Source: Branchiostoma floridae (lineage: Eukaryota; Chordata; Leptocardii; Amphioxiformes; Branchiostomatidae). From it: DNA of 64,000 bases. The stretch's first letter is position 1. Every line of letters starts with the position of its first letter. The notes beneath the pieces are model-generated. The model worked only from the letters and a program-made list of their open reading frames with translations. It was not told the origin of the DNA and made no database searches. The stretch covers positions 26,533,668-26,597,667 of the forward strand of contig NC_049984.1 in NCBI RefSeq assembly GCF_000003815.2. The letters run 5' to 3'. Position numbers and translations under genes: made by a program. Positions 22,745-32,985 of the stretch are shown here, in pieces.

Positions 22745-23697
22745 ACGTCGGTTAGATGACTTACGGTCATTGAGAATGGCGTGTCCATCCATTTAAAAAT
22801 CTTTCATCGTGACACAGACGTGGTTTAGTGGGCTCCACTACCAATTGCATGGTAAGGTAGGGAGGATCTACTTCTCCCACCCGAACTAAGGCATCAATAG
22901 CTCCTGAACTGATCCTTCTCTCTGATGTGCGACTTATAAACTCGGCGAAGTTCTCCGTCGAATGGTAGTTGGGGAAAAACATTGAGGAAGGCGTCGGCGA
23001 AGAGTAAGAAACACCTTTTTAAAGGTTACCAATATTCCCGTACATGTACTACACCCTCCCTTAACCAATGCATGACCTGCTGACCCAGAGAGCCCCAGAG
23101 TGCCTTGGTACTGAGCCAAACTCTCCCAGTCAACTACTAGTAAATGTTTGTGTACTTCTCCCGCCTGGAAATGTCGTGCGTCACGGAACAGTAACTATTG
23201 TGGTGTCGCCCACTGCGTGCCTGCTGTTACCCACGTTTGGAAGTGGTCCAGGAGCAAAAATATGGATAGCTTCTCTCAGGTCTGTGGGTCTGGGTCACAG
23301 ACGGGAGACTCAGTATATCTCCCGCCAAAAATACGCCCATCCTCCTGACCTCCCCAACTCTCTTGCCAACCATCCTCTCCGCATCTGTTGCGTACATTTC
23401 TCTTAAAGCTTCTTTCAAGTTAGGGTCATGGCGGTTCAGTCTGAAGAGTTCCGCTGCCGCTTGGTGATCATCATACTTCCTATGCCCTTCTCTTTCAGCC
23501 GCTGCCGCCAAATCCTCAACCAGCTGCATGGCTGAGGCGTCATCAAACAGTGCGTCAGGCAGCTGGACGATACTGCTTATGTCTCTCAGTATCGCCCTCA
23601 CTCCCAACTGCACCCTCTGGAGCCCTTCCACTGTGGCTTGAAGGGATCTTACCAAGTGTGCAAGTCCCTGCATTTTTTTAATAGGAGCACAAAACAT
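22745..23697 (-). pseudogene. Retroelement polyprotein exon: Gag-like helix region plus RT start
   Basis: On the minus strand a 156-codon frame (23227-23697) is helical and charged (LVRSLQATVEGLQRVQLGVR, AMQLVEDLAAAAEREG, AERMVGKRVGEVRR). Further along, 22767-22982 reads YHSTENFAEFISRTSER then PYLTMQLVVEPTKPRLCHD-RFLN, the start of an RT domain in which 'VVEP.KPRLC.D.R.LN' precedes the palm. A one-base shift leads to WMDTPFSM immediately before a GTAAGT splice donor. Interrupted frames between the parts indicate decay. The class is uncertain: an atypical, intron-bearing RT family rather than a standard LINE. Confidence 0.5.
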
Positions 23698-23799
23698 GTC
23701 TTCAACTTCTTGCTCTTATCACAAACACACCAAAATTCACCTCCCCGTCAGCTACTACCCACACACATATAACAAACCTGTCCCTTCAAAACAAAATTG

Positions 23800-24062
23800 G
23801 ACTATTTACCACATAGGCTACCAGCCACACAGGCTTATAGCCTAGAAGTATTGAAGCACCCTCCACCACACAGGGTGCACCATACAAAAGAATGTCAGCC
23901 ACCCAGGCTAACTTCCACACAGGATAACTACATTAAGTACCTCCCACACAGGTTATTAGCCACACAGGCTACATCATGTGAATTGTCAGCCACACAGGCT
24001 AATACCACAAAAATATTGACCACCAGGCCATCCGCCACCCAGGCTTAACCGCCATATCAGGC
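23800..24062. repeat. Degenerate CCACACAGGCT tandem repeat
   Basis: About a dozen variable-spacing copies of 'ccac(a/c)caggcta'. Spacers are 8-25 bp and irregular. It is not a CRISPR, because the unit is short and degenerate and the genome is eukaryotic. Confidence 0.7.
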
Positions 24063-24469
24063 TTCAAATATTATATCAAACAGGTCAGAAGCTCATGATT
24101 GTCATAGAATATTTTTAAACAAGTGCTTTTAAAAAAAGCTGACGTTTCGTCTACGTTGATGAGTGTGAACTGTCTTTTTCTTGAAGTAAAATCTGTTAGA
24201 AAAAGTCACTCAAGGGCTGTTGCGTCTATAAGAAAAATTTTTATTTTGGAAAGGAGTACTGTTTAATAGCTGGTCTTGGCTTACAACTTTATTTTAAAAT
24301 GTACAATAAGTTTATTATAAAATCTGTCAATATACTCAGGTACTTATGTACACTTGAAAAAGCACCATCAGCACTGCGACAAGATTCTATCTAAATTGAC
24401 TACCAAATGTCAAACAAATATCCATACCAATTAACAGCTACCTCATCTCTATTATACTGGTTTCCGCAT

Positions 24470-24655
24470 TTACAACATTTCTTCCTTGTTTTCCTGGATA
24501 ATTTTGCTAATATTCATGAAAATTTCCATACTTTTGTGTCGAGCGGTGTGACTTTCCACATCCGTGTTGTCTGAAAACTTCTGAATGAAGTCGATACTGA
24601 ACAATGGAGCATTTGCTACTGTAAGAAAGGATCGCTGTTTTTGATGGAGTTTCAT
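24470..24655 (-). CDS. Unidentified C-terminal exon-like frame
   Basis: A 61-codon minus-strand frame reads KQRSFLTVANAPLFSIDFIQ followed by an Asp/Glu/His/Lys-rich helix and a stop. Amino-acid use is coding-like. No family recognised and no splice site firmly assigned. Confidence 0.3.
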   Translation of the reverse strand: MKLHQKQRSFLTVANAPLFSIDFIQKFSDNTDVESHTARHKSMEIFMNISKIIQENKEEML

Positions 24656-24944
24656 GCAAACAACATCAAGAGCCTCTGTTTACATCATGAATAGTAGTTT
24701 AGTGGCGAGTGTTTTGCGAGAATCATCTTACCGCGCATAGGAGCCGCTGCACGGTATTTTCCATTACCATGAAACAGAAAATTCGAATGCCGGGTTTGGA
24801 ATCTATGAAGTCCTGTTCATAAGACAAAGGCCTTGCATATATGAAATGAATACTAAAATAAATAAAATAATGATATATAAAAATATAATATCAATAAACA
24901 AATAGAATATTTATATATTATCTTCAATATTTAAAAAGAAAAAA

Positions 24945-25015
24945 ATCCACTCTCGGTTTCGAACCAGGGACTTTCGGATCCGAAGGCCTATGACTTTACC
25001 GATTGAGTTGCGTGT
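24945..25015 (-). other. tRNA-like sequence, probable SINE/tRNA-derived
   Basis: The minus strand reads 'aactcaatcggtaaagtc' (A-box-like), a CTTCGGATCCGAAAG stem-loop, and 'ctggttcgaaaccg' (B-box-like). T-stem and acceptor pairing are poor, so a functional tRNA is unlikely and a pol-III-derived repeat is preferred. Confidence 0.4.
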
Positions 25016-25638
25016 ATTGTATGTGAGTGTACATTATGCTTTAACCTTACTACATAGTATTATTTATGTCGATTTTCGGTCACTTTCTTGTGCAATCTTG
25101 TGGAATAGATGTTATATGGCCATTTTCCAGGATATTGAAGTCCGAGCAGTTACATGCGGTCGCATGTGTATCGTGCAAATCAAGGCTGCCTGGCTTTTCT
25201 TGCTCCCTTGCCATATAAGGCAAAGCCTGAACATGAAATGTTGCAGGTCTTGCTATATAAGGTCTTCGGGTGTGCGACACAGTGTTGAACCAAGTACCAT
25301 TTTTCCAAATATGGATAATCTATGCAATCTACGGGGAGGGGCAGCTGTATGGCAGAGTTTGGGTTACACAGTATGAGAAAATGTGTGCACAGATTGCCTT
25401 TGAGACAGAAGATGGAGTGAATGTTTGTAGTGTCTTTTTATTCTATAGTTAGGTTATTATAATAGCATCTGTCATCATTGTTGTTTGTGTTATCTGTTGT
25501 TAAATCATATAACAAAATAGAGTATTTGAAGAATCTGTTGATTGCTACAAGCATAAACACAAAAACATGTCTACACACGACAGATGAAGATGAATAACTG
25601 ACTTTATTTAAACATGAAAACTGGAATGGGTTTAAACA
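25016..25638. other. No gene seen
   Basis: A 128-codon plus-strand frame (24990-25376) overlaps the tRNA-like sequence and shows no motif. Confidence 0.35.
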
Positions 25639-26010
25639 TCTTGTATGGGAAAAGTGAACGCACAACAACCAACTTTGTACTCTCTAAGAGTAAATATAAG
25701 AACTAGAACTGAGTTCAAAAACTTCAAAGTCAAAAACCTGAGTCCAAAGATACTACCCTGGATTCCAGAGCATATGTACCGGCCCGCGCTCCGAGTTACC
25801 CGGGCCTACCCTTCCGCTCGCCCGAAGATCTACCCCGCCCCACTATCCGCTAGCCACCCGATCTCCGCTTGCCGTACATTAGTGGAGCGGATCTTGTGGG
25901 CTAGCAGAGAGTGGGGCGGGGTAGTTTATCGGGGCCAGCGGGGGGGTAGGCCCGCGGGAAGGTCGGGCGCGGGCCGGTACAATTGCTCTGGATTCCTGGG
26001 TAAAAAATAC
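25639..26010 (+). repeat. R3 repeat copy interrupted by a palindromic element
   Basis: The first 115 bp (to 25753) match 26337-26450 almost base for base ('acaacaaccaactttgtact'). The match resumes after the inserted element at 26003 ('aaaaataccc'). Confidence 0.8.
25754..26002. mobile_element. 249-bp GC-rich palindromic element, hAT-like target duplication
   Basis: Ends TACCCTGGATTCCAGAGCA and TGCTCTGGATTCCTGGGTA are inverted with two mismatches. Near-palindromic symmetry continues inwards (TACCGGCCCGCG, GGGCCTACCC, CTACCCCGCCCCACT). It is flanked by AAAGATAC (25746-25753) and AAAAATAC (26003-26010), an 8-bp target duplication. The paralogous copy at 26337-26460 holds the empty site with one AAAAATAC. 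An 8-bp duplication fits hAT-type (or Merlin or P-type) transposition. No coding capacity. Confidence 0.85.
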
Positions 26011-26336
26011 CCGAACAAAGTACAAATATATTTTTTATCTTCTTTGATGAAAAGTGTTTTGAGTCTCCCCTCAGAAAAAAAGGCATTTAAAATAAGTGCA
26101 ACATTCAAATATCAAACGCTGGTTTATCTTGAAAGTCTTCTCACCAAGAAACTTTTATAGTCGTACGTGTCAGTATCAATTCTCTATGCTTAATATTGGT
26201 CTAATAAAACAAAACATTAACTGGACAGGAACTGGACCTGAACCTAAATCTCTGGACCTAAACTTGGACTTGGTTCTTATTAAGCCAAACTGGTATCCAC
26301 ACCTAGTTCGAATATTGACATTTTTTTCTTCTCTTG

Positions 26337-26460
26337 TATGGTATGGGAAAAGAGAACGTACAACAACCAACTTTGTACTTTCTAAGAGTAAATATAAGAA
26401 CTAGAACTGACTTCAAAAACTTCAAAGTCAAAAACCTTAGTCCAAAAATACCTGAACTAA
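26337..26460 (+). repeat. R3 repeat, empty-site copy
   Basis: Uninterrupted paralogue of 25639-26010. 'agtccaaaaatacctgaact' shows the target before insertion. Confidence 0.8.
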
Positions 26461-26529
26461 GATATGTACACTTAAGATCTTCTCTGTCCTTTGAACATAA
26501 CATAAAGTTTTCAACATAAGCTCAGTTAC

Positions 26530-27200
26530 TAGAGTTCTAGTTAAAAGGCTTTGAGGACTGTCAGTGAGAGAAATGTTTGTGCAGATACTTTGCGGGTTTT
26601 GGTCAAAGCTATAGGTCTCTTCGTTGACAAGGACTTGCTCAAGTATGTCGTCGTCGCTGAGGAGAACTGGATCTGTGCCTGTAAGATAAGCCAACGTGTC
26701 CTTAAAACATGTTATTGTCATGTTTCAGCCAATTGCAACATCTTCGTTTAAACTTACTGATAGTTTGGCTGTTATGTCGGCTGGACAGTTCTTTGCCAGC
26801 ACTGTCATCTGACATGCGGGGCATGTGACGATTCTTTTATCTGTGTGTGGTATTTTTTTGCGACAATCAACACATTTGATGAATCTTGAGATAATAGTCA
26901 TTGCAGATATCTTCCCCTTGAAGGATCCTGGGGAGGAGATGGTCCTCGTTTCGTCATCTGTAGATGTTAAGGTCTCAATGTCATTTGTTTCCTCCACAGT
27001 AGTGTCACGCATGGTGTTTATGTAGTTAGACGACCCAAAGAGGCGCACTCTGTCATCTAGCTGGTACGAGTGATTTTCCTGTAGTGTGATTGGTTCCCAT
27101 ACAACAAGGTTTCTTGTGGCTGTATGGTCTGCAAAAAGTACCTCTGTTTTCTGTAACTCTTTGGTTGTTCCCTTTTACTGGAACCGTTTTTGCAGAGGAC
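26530..27200 (-). pseudogene. RPA-like OB-fold protein fragment (Helitron-type cargo?)
   Basis: Minus-strand reading gives an OB-fold pattern resembling RPA70: KTEVLFADHTATRNLVVWEP, NHSYQLDDRVRLFGSSNYIN, then a zinc ribbon IKCVDCRKKIP...TCPACQ (C-x2-C, C-x2-C). LSVSLNEDVAIG and TITCFKDTLAYLTG follow, with DDDILEQVL after that. RPA70 binds single-stranded DNA, and RPA-like genes are known Helitron cargo in animals. An acceptor-like 'ctgcag' precedes the first block near 27197. A one-base shift near 27175 and a junction near 26722 break the frame. Confidence 0.5.
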
Positions 27201-27790
27201 TGCAGCAGTCACTACTGAAAGAAAAAGAAAGGAAATGTTAGACATCTGATGCCAACTGAATATATTCAATATTTCAAAATTGGCCTGAATTGATTGGAGC
27301 AAGGAGGTTAAAAATACAGAGGGGGAAGCTACTTGATTAGAGGTGCAAATTTCCACAATGATACACTATCATGCTATTAATGTGTGTTGCTGACTTCCAA
27401 ACAGGCTAATCTGGTGAAATGAAACGGAGTCAAACTTGCGTCACAAACCCTGATCCCAACTGTAACACAAATGTTTTGCAATCTATCTCAAAGCATACCT
27501 ACCCCCGGTACTTCTTGGCAGGCAGTGCCATTTTTTTTAAATCCACCGTATGTTATGATTAATATATTTCTAAAAAGTAATACTAGCTACATCCAGCGCT
27601 CATATTCTTGATCTACAGCCCTGAGGCTAAAAATGAATAAAAAATGAGAACTTAAGTTCACATACAATATGTCAACACAATTTGTATAAATTCCTCTACT
27701 ATATTGGAATAAAAGGACATTAAAGAGTCAGTGGGTACAGTGTGGCGACGTCGGACACCAAGACCGAGGACATTTTCCTGACTAGTCCGA
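27200..27790. other. No gene seen
   Basis: AT-rich intron- or spacer-like DNA. Confidence 0.4.
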
Positions 27791-27794
27791 CTGC

Positions 27795-27975
27795 CGTCGA
27801 TGTCGATGAACCAAGTACGGGAACACGGGCGGTACTGTCCGGTAGCGCTGACTTGCAAGTCCAAGAGTCTGCGTATGTTCGGACACGGGGCCAAGGTGAA
27901 GATGAGCTGCCCAAAGGAACACGAGACCGAGTGGGATTCTCCACCCCAAGTTCCTTGTCAACTAGAGGTTTTTTT
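27795..27975 (+). pseudogene. Cys-rich exon of a DDE-transposon-type protein (tentative)
   Basis: The plus-strand frame reads REHGRYCPVALTCKSKSL then AKVKMSCPKEHETEWDSPPQ. The Cys spacing and 'C..H.T.WDS.P' end resemble the zinc-binding segment preceding the DDE core in the transposase family also seen at 55313-55760. An alternative 102-codon frame overlaps it, and I prefer this one only for its Cys/Trp pattern. No neighbouring core was found. Confidence 0.3.
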
Positions 27976-28975
27976 TCTTTTCTTTTCAAATTGTTTAACC
28001 GGCGTCTTGATGGCATAAGTTGTCTTCTGAAGCGCAATGCATTGCTATGATACTTGTAATTGTCTACTGGTTTAGTTTTACAAGTCAGTCTTACGTAGAT
28101 GTTATGAATGTACTGATCGACATCTGTCATAATTAGTTATTTCTTGATTATTATACCATACGATCTTCTCAGAATATCTGTTCTCATTTACTTGCAAGCT
28201 GTAGCTCAGTACAGATCCTTTGTATAAGCAAGACAATATAATGTTTAAGTCCAAGTCAGTGTAGCAGATTGTACAATCAGTGTATTAGACATTCAATTGG
28301 ATCCCTTCGTGTTACCCAGGTTTGTCTACTGAATTAGTGCTGTTACACGATAGTTTCCATGTTCAAAGGACAGAAGCGCCAACATTCTTAATTTTTGTAC
28401 CTTTCTTATATAATACCTGTAATGTAAGTAGTTTACCCAGTGGTTTCATATTTTTATGATTATTCAGATTGATCTTGTCAATCTTCTCCGGTAAGGGGAG
28501 GAATGTTATGAACCCAATGTGAACCATGTGATCACTCCAACTCAACCCCCCTATTTTAGTATTTTGAAGTAGACTAGTCCTATTACCTCATTCTGGTGCT
28601 AAGAATCTTGGAGAAAGCACAATAAACCATGTAGCTCTTCAAAATGTCCAGTGTGCGGCCAGTTCTTTACAATCCGTGAATAGCCCTACCACCTCATAAC
28701 AAGGCCTTCCTCATCTGTGCCTGGGGCATACATCATACTCCAAGTAGAGGTTGTTGGGAAAGAAAGTGACTATTTTCTCATGTCACATTTACTACCATAG
28801 TTCAGTCCTTCCAAATCCTGGAATTCTATGAACTTTGATTGGATCTAAACCTTACTTGTAATAGATTTTTCTTACAATGTAGGGAGGATTTCCTTGCCGC
28901 CAGTATTAAAACGTAATTGTCCGGTTCAAATCCGGTTTGAACCGTTGAGGTTGTTACTGCCAAGAGTGTTGTTAA
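27976..28975. other. No gene seen
   Basis: AT-rich. 'ccggttcaaatccggtttgaaccg' near 28920 is a perfect-looking short inverted repeat carrying a pol III B-box-like GGTTCAAATCC. Confidence 0.4.
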
Positions 28976-29260
28976 TCTTCTAAATTTGTGCCACTCAGGA
29001 GATTTTGTGGCCTCAAAACTCATATCACAACGAAAGCAAAGTTATACTTGTTGTTTTTATGTCCAACATTTCTTCTCACCGCTGTCCGGTATACATAAAG
29101 AACGTGCGGTAAGTTTGCGCATGCGCTATTTACGAAAACAATCAAATATCACGAGAATTGTGCGATAAATGGCGAGAAAAACCGTTGCCAGGGGTAACTG
29201 CATGGAAAAAATTATGGCGGCCATTTTCATGCCGAGAGCCGAAAAATGAACAGGTAATAA
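28976..29260. promoter_or_regulatory. Promoter-like segment with NRF1- and YY1-type motifs
   Basis: 'ttgcgcatgcgc' at about 29115 matches the NRF1 consensus, and 'ttatggcggccattttcat' at about 29211 contains a YY1-type GGCGGCCATTTT core. Such motifs are typical of TATA-less metazoan promoters. A second motif-rich start lies at 29590-29656. Confidence 0.4.
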
Positions 29261-29589
29261 ATAAAGCCTGTCATTTCATGAAATTTTCTCTGGTTCCTCT
29301 CGTTCTTGTGTGTTTTACCTCAGGATTAGTATTATCTTTACTTATATTGGAAAAAATAAAGATTACCGTATCTTTTTAACCAATAAAAATGGTCGTGAGG
29401 CGATGTCAGACGATATGGAGTAGCGGTAAATCGTACAGGGACTACGATGTGACACGGCCGACATACGCTCCAGAAAGTGTGCCTTTACGTAGTTTATAAA
29501 GTTTTCCCGTACAGGACATTATTTTTTTTCTAGTAGTTGGTAGGTTTGTTTTTACATATTTCTACTAGTTTGACTCGCAACTCGTTTTT

Positions 29590-29656
29590 TTAACGTAAGA
29601 ACGTCAACTTTCTGCGGGAGCGTGGCGGAGTAGAGCCCCAGCCGGAACCCGGAAGT
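29590..29656 (+). promoter_or_regulatory. Probable core promoter/5' UTR of the RAG1-N-like gene
   Basis: GC-rich in an AT-rich context, with CCGGAACCCGGAAGT (ETS-type sites) directly before ATGGCGGCC, a YY1-type initiator context. The ATG at 29657 opens the frame described next. Confidence 0.4.
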
Positions 29657-30298
29657 ATGGCGGCCAGCCTCAGTCCGCACATTGACCATCTGAAGAGTCT
29701 ATGCAGATTGTGCGGCTCGAAGCTCCTGACGTCCGCGGAAAGGCAAAGAAACATCAAACCTTTGCTATGCATCGACTTCCAGGACAGAATCTGTAACACG
29801 TTTGGTATTGATGTCGGCGCTGACCGAACCCACAGACATCCCCCCCTACTTCTGTGAGAAGTGCAGGAAAAAAAAAATATCAAATACTAAGTACAGTGGA
29901 GGTAAAGCACAGGCACACCTCTGGCTGGATCATTCATCTGAGTCATGCTATGCCTGCACTGCTGTTGGGAACATTTCAAAGGGGGGTAGGCCAAGAAAGA
30001 GAGGGTGCAACACAGGAAAGGCTTAGAGAATACCTCTCACCTTGACTCAATGTCCACCATCGTCGTCATCATCTCTCCTGTCGTGTCCACTGTTCTCCTA
30101 CCTGTTCCTGTACCTGTGCCTGTACCCACTGTTCGTTTGGCTGATGCAATCAGGGTGGTGTCTAATGCGGTGACAAGCGCTAACCGAACAGAGCCACTCA
30201 GAGAGTGGGAAGATAACATGTTGTCTCCCATGATGAGACGAAAGATTGCATCTGCCCAGGACAAACAAAACATCGAGCTTCCTACAGGCGGTCAAGTG
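29657..30298 (+). pseudogene. RAG1 N-terminal-like zinc-binding protein, first exons
   Basis: From ATG 29657 the frame reads LCRLCGSKLL, then DRICNTFGIDVGAD. After a one-base shift at about 29826-29845 it reads PPYFCEKCRKK, then HLWLDHSSESCYAC and SKGGRPRKRG (AT-hook-like). Order and spacing match the zinc-binding N-terminal region of RAG1 (CR.CG...FxIDV..D..xHP..FC..C...W..H...C..C). That region is also known from non-RAG transposons (N-RAG-TP). The His before Pro is lost. A second frame, 30005-30298, contains LREWEDNMLSPMMRRKI and IELPTGGQ and ends at a GTGAGT donor (30295-30300). The frameshift lies beside a C7 run, so it may be an assembly error. Confidence 0.6.
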
Positions 30299-30424
30299 AG
30301 TTACTGATTTATTTCATAAAAAACACACAAAATCCATCATAGAAGAATGCATATTGATGATGCATAGTAAAAAAGAGATGATGCATAATAAAAGTAAAGA
30401 CTTATTTGCACTCTCCATTTTAAT

Positions 30425-30779
30425 AGACAGTTCGGTCGACACCATCACCCATGCCAAGCATTTACTGTCTAAAATCAACAACACCACGGGGGAAGGTGCT
30501 AGCAGCCAAAAACTCTTCAACGAGCTGCTGGAGTCGTACAGAGAAGAGGAGCAAACTGCTGTTACGAGCAGTAAAAATCAGACAGTGCACAAAGTTCTTG
30601 AACTGCATCCCTGCTGTCCAACAAGCGCTCAGCCTTGTATACAAAGTCAATGCTCAATGAAAAAAAGGACAATCTACTTCAGTGCGCCCGCCAGAGATGA
30701 GTGGATTAAACAAAACCTTGCAAACTTTCAGATCGGTGAAGGCAGAATCCAGCTGCAGTTTAACGTGGACAGGATCTGA
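30425..30779 (+). CDS. Exon downstream of the RAG1-N-like start
   Basis: Preceded by the acceptor 'ccattttaatag'. The frame reads SVDTITHAKHLLSKINNTTG, LFNELLESYREEEQTAV, then ARDEWIKQNLANFQIGEGR and stops. It is helical and charged. A following segment in another frame (about 30785-30935) reads LLPHEIGLLVYQYAKLRMLQ, so the true structure may include a frameshift. Same strand and tight spacing with the RAG1-N-like exons suggest one transcription unit, but I cannot identify the domain. Confidence 0.35.
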
Positions 30780-31371
30780 TTCCTTCTTCCCCATGAAATT
30801 GGCTTGCTCGTGTATCAATATGCCAAATTGCGCATGCTTCAGTTTTATTTGGACTTTATGGGAAAGGTTGTAGACGTTTACTGGGACGGGAGGAGCTCAG
30901 TCAAGGTCATCTTCCCCGCCGCCGGTGGCGCCTGATGGCTCTCAGGTAATTTTGAACGCTATCTTGAGTGAATTAATTTCTTGTTGTTGTGTAATTTAAG
31001 GCAATTTTTTTATTGGCTTTTGACTCGGGCTTTCGCACGGCATAATGTCGAAAGAGTCGGGCTTCTGCCACCTCAAGGAGCTGAAAGGACAGCTTCCCCG
31101 ATGGAGTCACCTCAAAGTTCTGCTTGGAAAATACCGCCGGGACTGGAAGAGGTGACCGTATAAGACATGTATATCACTGAAAAATGACGCAAGTTATCTG
31201 AAACTGTTGCGTTTTAACTGATGGTAAATGAGACTGGAGGTGCTTGAGGATTTTTAGTTGAGTTGTTAATGTTACATTGTCCATGCCGATTTATTTATGC
31301 CGTAACACACAATCATCGATAAATTTCAAATATTCTATAACAATTGATGTTCCCTGTTATTCCCTTAATAG

Positions 31372-31584
31372 CAAGACGACCACCGAAGTACAGCGCTAGC
31401 GGCCGCCATATACGCAGTGTTCCGGTCGCCGGGGTCTGCAGACAGTTGTACATATTGGCAGTCAGATTCACAATGGGGACTGGTGGCCGTTCGATATGGT
31501 CTAGCAAACAACCTGAAAAACCGATATAATCTAAAGAAGAGGTGGACAAGGAATACAGGCAATGTCCAGGAGAGGTTTACTTTG
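31372..31584 (+). CDS. Symmetric 71-codon exon of unknown protein
   Basis: An open frame between the acceptor 'cccttaatag' and the donor GTAAGG is exactly 213 nt, phase 0 on both sides. It reads STALAAAIYAVFRSP then WGLVAVRYGLANN and NRYNLKKRWTRN. An upstream minus/plus segment at about 31045-31150 (HLKELKGQLPRWSHLK, KYRRDWK) may be a companion exon. No family recognised. Confidence 0.4.
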
Positions 31585-32287
31585 GTAAGGGAGACGACCA
31601 TCCTATGCACCATATCAGGTCCAATGTAAAGCTAGCTAGTACACCTTTATCCGCGGGTTGACCTTTATCTAAAACAGGACATTTCAAATTTAAGTGCAAT
31701 GATTACACAATGTGCAGTTTGGAACCACCGTCCGTTGAATTGACATCCCTAAATGTCCAGTTTTAAATAAAGCGGATTTAAGTTGCCCCGCGGATTGCCC
31801 GATTCATTAGACACTGGCGTTCTATTTATCAAACCACATGTCAGTGTAAATGACACCAAAAACCAACAACTACAAATTCTACTTTTGATAAACTTGTAAT
31901 AAACAGTTATCATGTTTAAGCAAAACAACACAGGTGGAATCGTAGGCCGCCATGTTACTTTACAATCGCTTTGCAATAGTCAAATCTAGATGAAACTAAT
32001 CTGCAATCCTATCGTTTATCCTATTCTTCCTAAGGTGGCGCAAAATGACAAAACACTGGCCCCAAATCTGACTCAGGTTTAGTATCTCACATGTTTATAC
32101 TTGTCAATAGATTTTAATTTAAGCATTAAAAAGAAATCAAGCAGGCTAACTTTGGTTTGATCTTAATCCGAATGAGAGTGGCCTACATAGTGTTGCAAGG
32201 AGACTATGCATGAACTTTCGCCTTCTATCAATTCACAAATATATACATACATTCATTTTTCAATGAGGACGTTCGTTTTTTTTTAAA
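31585..32287. other. Intron- or spacer-like, no gene
   Basis: AT-rich with no supported open frame. Confidence 0.45.
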
Positions 32288-32630
32288 GAAAAAACATTGT
32301 TCTATTAATGTACTTTCTTCTTCTTCATGTCAATAATGTGACTGCAAAGTGAATCTAAGATGTGACCCACTGCCACTAGTTAGCACATAAAATCTGCTAA
32401 TGTTGAAAGTGATCTTTATTCCAGCATGGTCCACGTGAAGACCCAGGGACAGGAGGCAAGACGCCTTCAAACCCAGGAGCTACGTCAGAGGACACTAACC
32501 TGCAGCAAAGCCCGAGGCGCCAGAACCAGGTATTTGCATCGGTTGTGGAAAACCTAATTAAGAATAGACATTTTATCTCTTTATTTATTAAACTATATTT
32601 CAAGTGCTTGCGTTTGTTCTCAAGAAGAAA
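32288..32630. repeat. Exon-bearing tandem duplication, copy 1
   Basis: Unit of about 350 bp repeated at 32631-32985; the beginning of a third unit follows at about 32985 ('cactgttctattaatt'). Confidence 0.8.
32425..32529 (+). CDS. 105-nt symmetric exon, duplicate 1
   Basis: Flanked by 'tttattccag' and 'gtatttgc', 35 codons, phase 0/0, open throughout: HGPREDPGTGG...SNPGATSEDTNLQQ. It is Pro/Gly/Ser/Thr-rich and probably disordered. It is paralogous with 32780-32884. Confidence 0.45.
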
Positions 32631-32985
32631 GCATTGTTCTATTGATGTACTTTCTACTTCTTGGAATATAGCACAGTGAATCTAGGATGTGACCCACTGC
32701 CACTAGTTAGCACATAAAATCTACTAATGATGAAAGTGGTCTTCAAATCTGCTAATGTTGAAAGTGGTCTTCATTACAGCATGGTCCACGTGAAGTCCCG
32801 GGGACAGGAGGCAAGGCGCCCTCAAACCCAGGAGCTAAGTCAGAGGACACTAGCCTGCAGCAAAGCTCGAGGGACCAGACCCAGGTATTTGCATTGGTTG
32901 TGGAAAACCTAGATATGGATAGACATTTTATATCTTTCTTTATCAATCTATATGTCAAGTGCTAGCGTGTTCTCAGGAAAAAAAC
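32631..32985. repeat. Exon-bearing tandem duplication, copy 2
   Basis: Same order of motifs as copy 1, with an extra short internal repeat 'ctgctaatgttgaaagtggt' just before the acceptor. Confidence 0.8.
32780..32884 (+). CDS. 105-nt symmetric exon, duplicate 2
   Basis: Flanked by 'ttcattacag' and 'gtatttgc'. HGPREVPGTGG...SNPGAKSEDTSLQQ. The frame, splice sites and length are all preserved relative to duplicate 1 despite about 12% nucleotide differences, so both could be spliced in without changing frame. Confidence 0.45.

Noticed and set aside
23800-24062. CRISPR-like array
   Set aside because: The repeats are short, degenerate and irregularly spaced, and the genome is eukaryotic.
24945-25015. 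Functional tRNA gene
   Set aside because: A- and B-box-like sequences exist, but acceptor and T stems do not pair well. A SINE relic is more likely.
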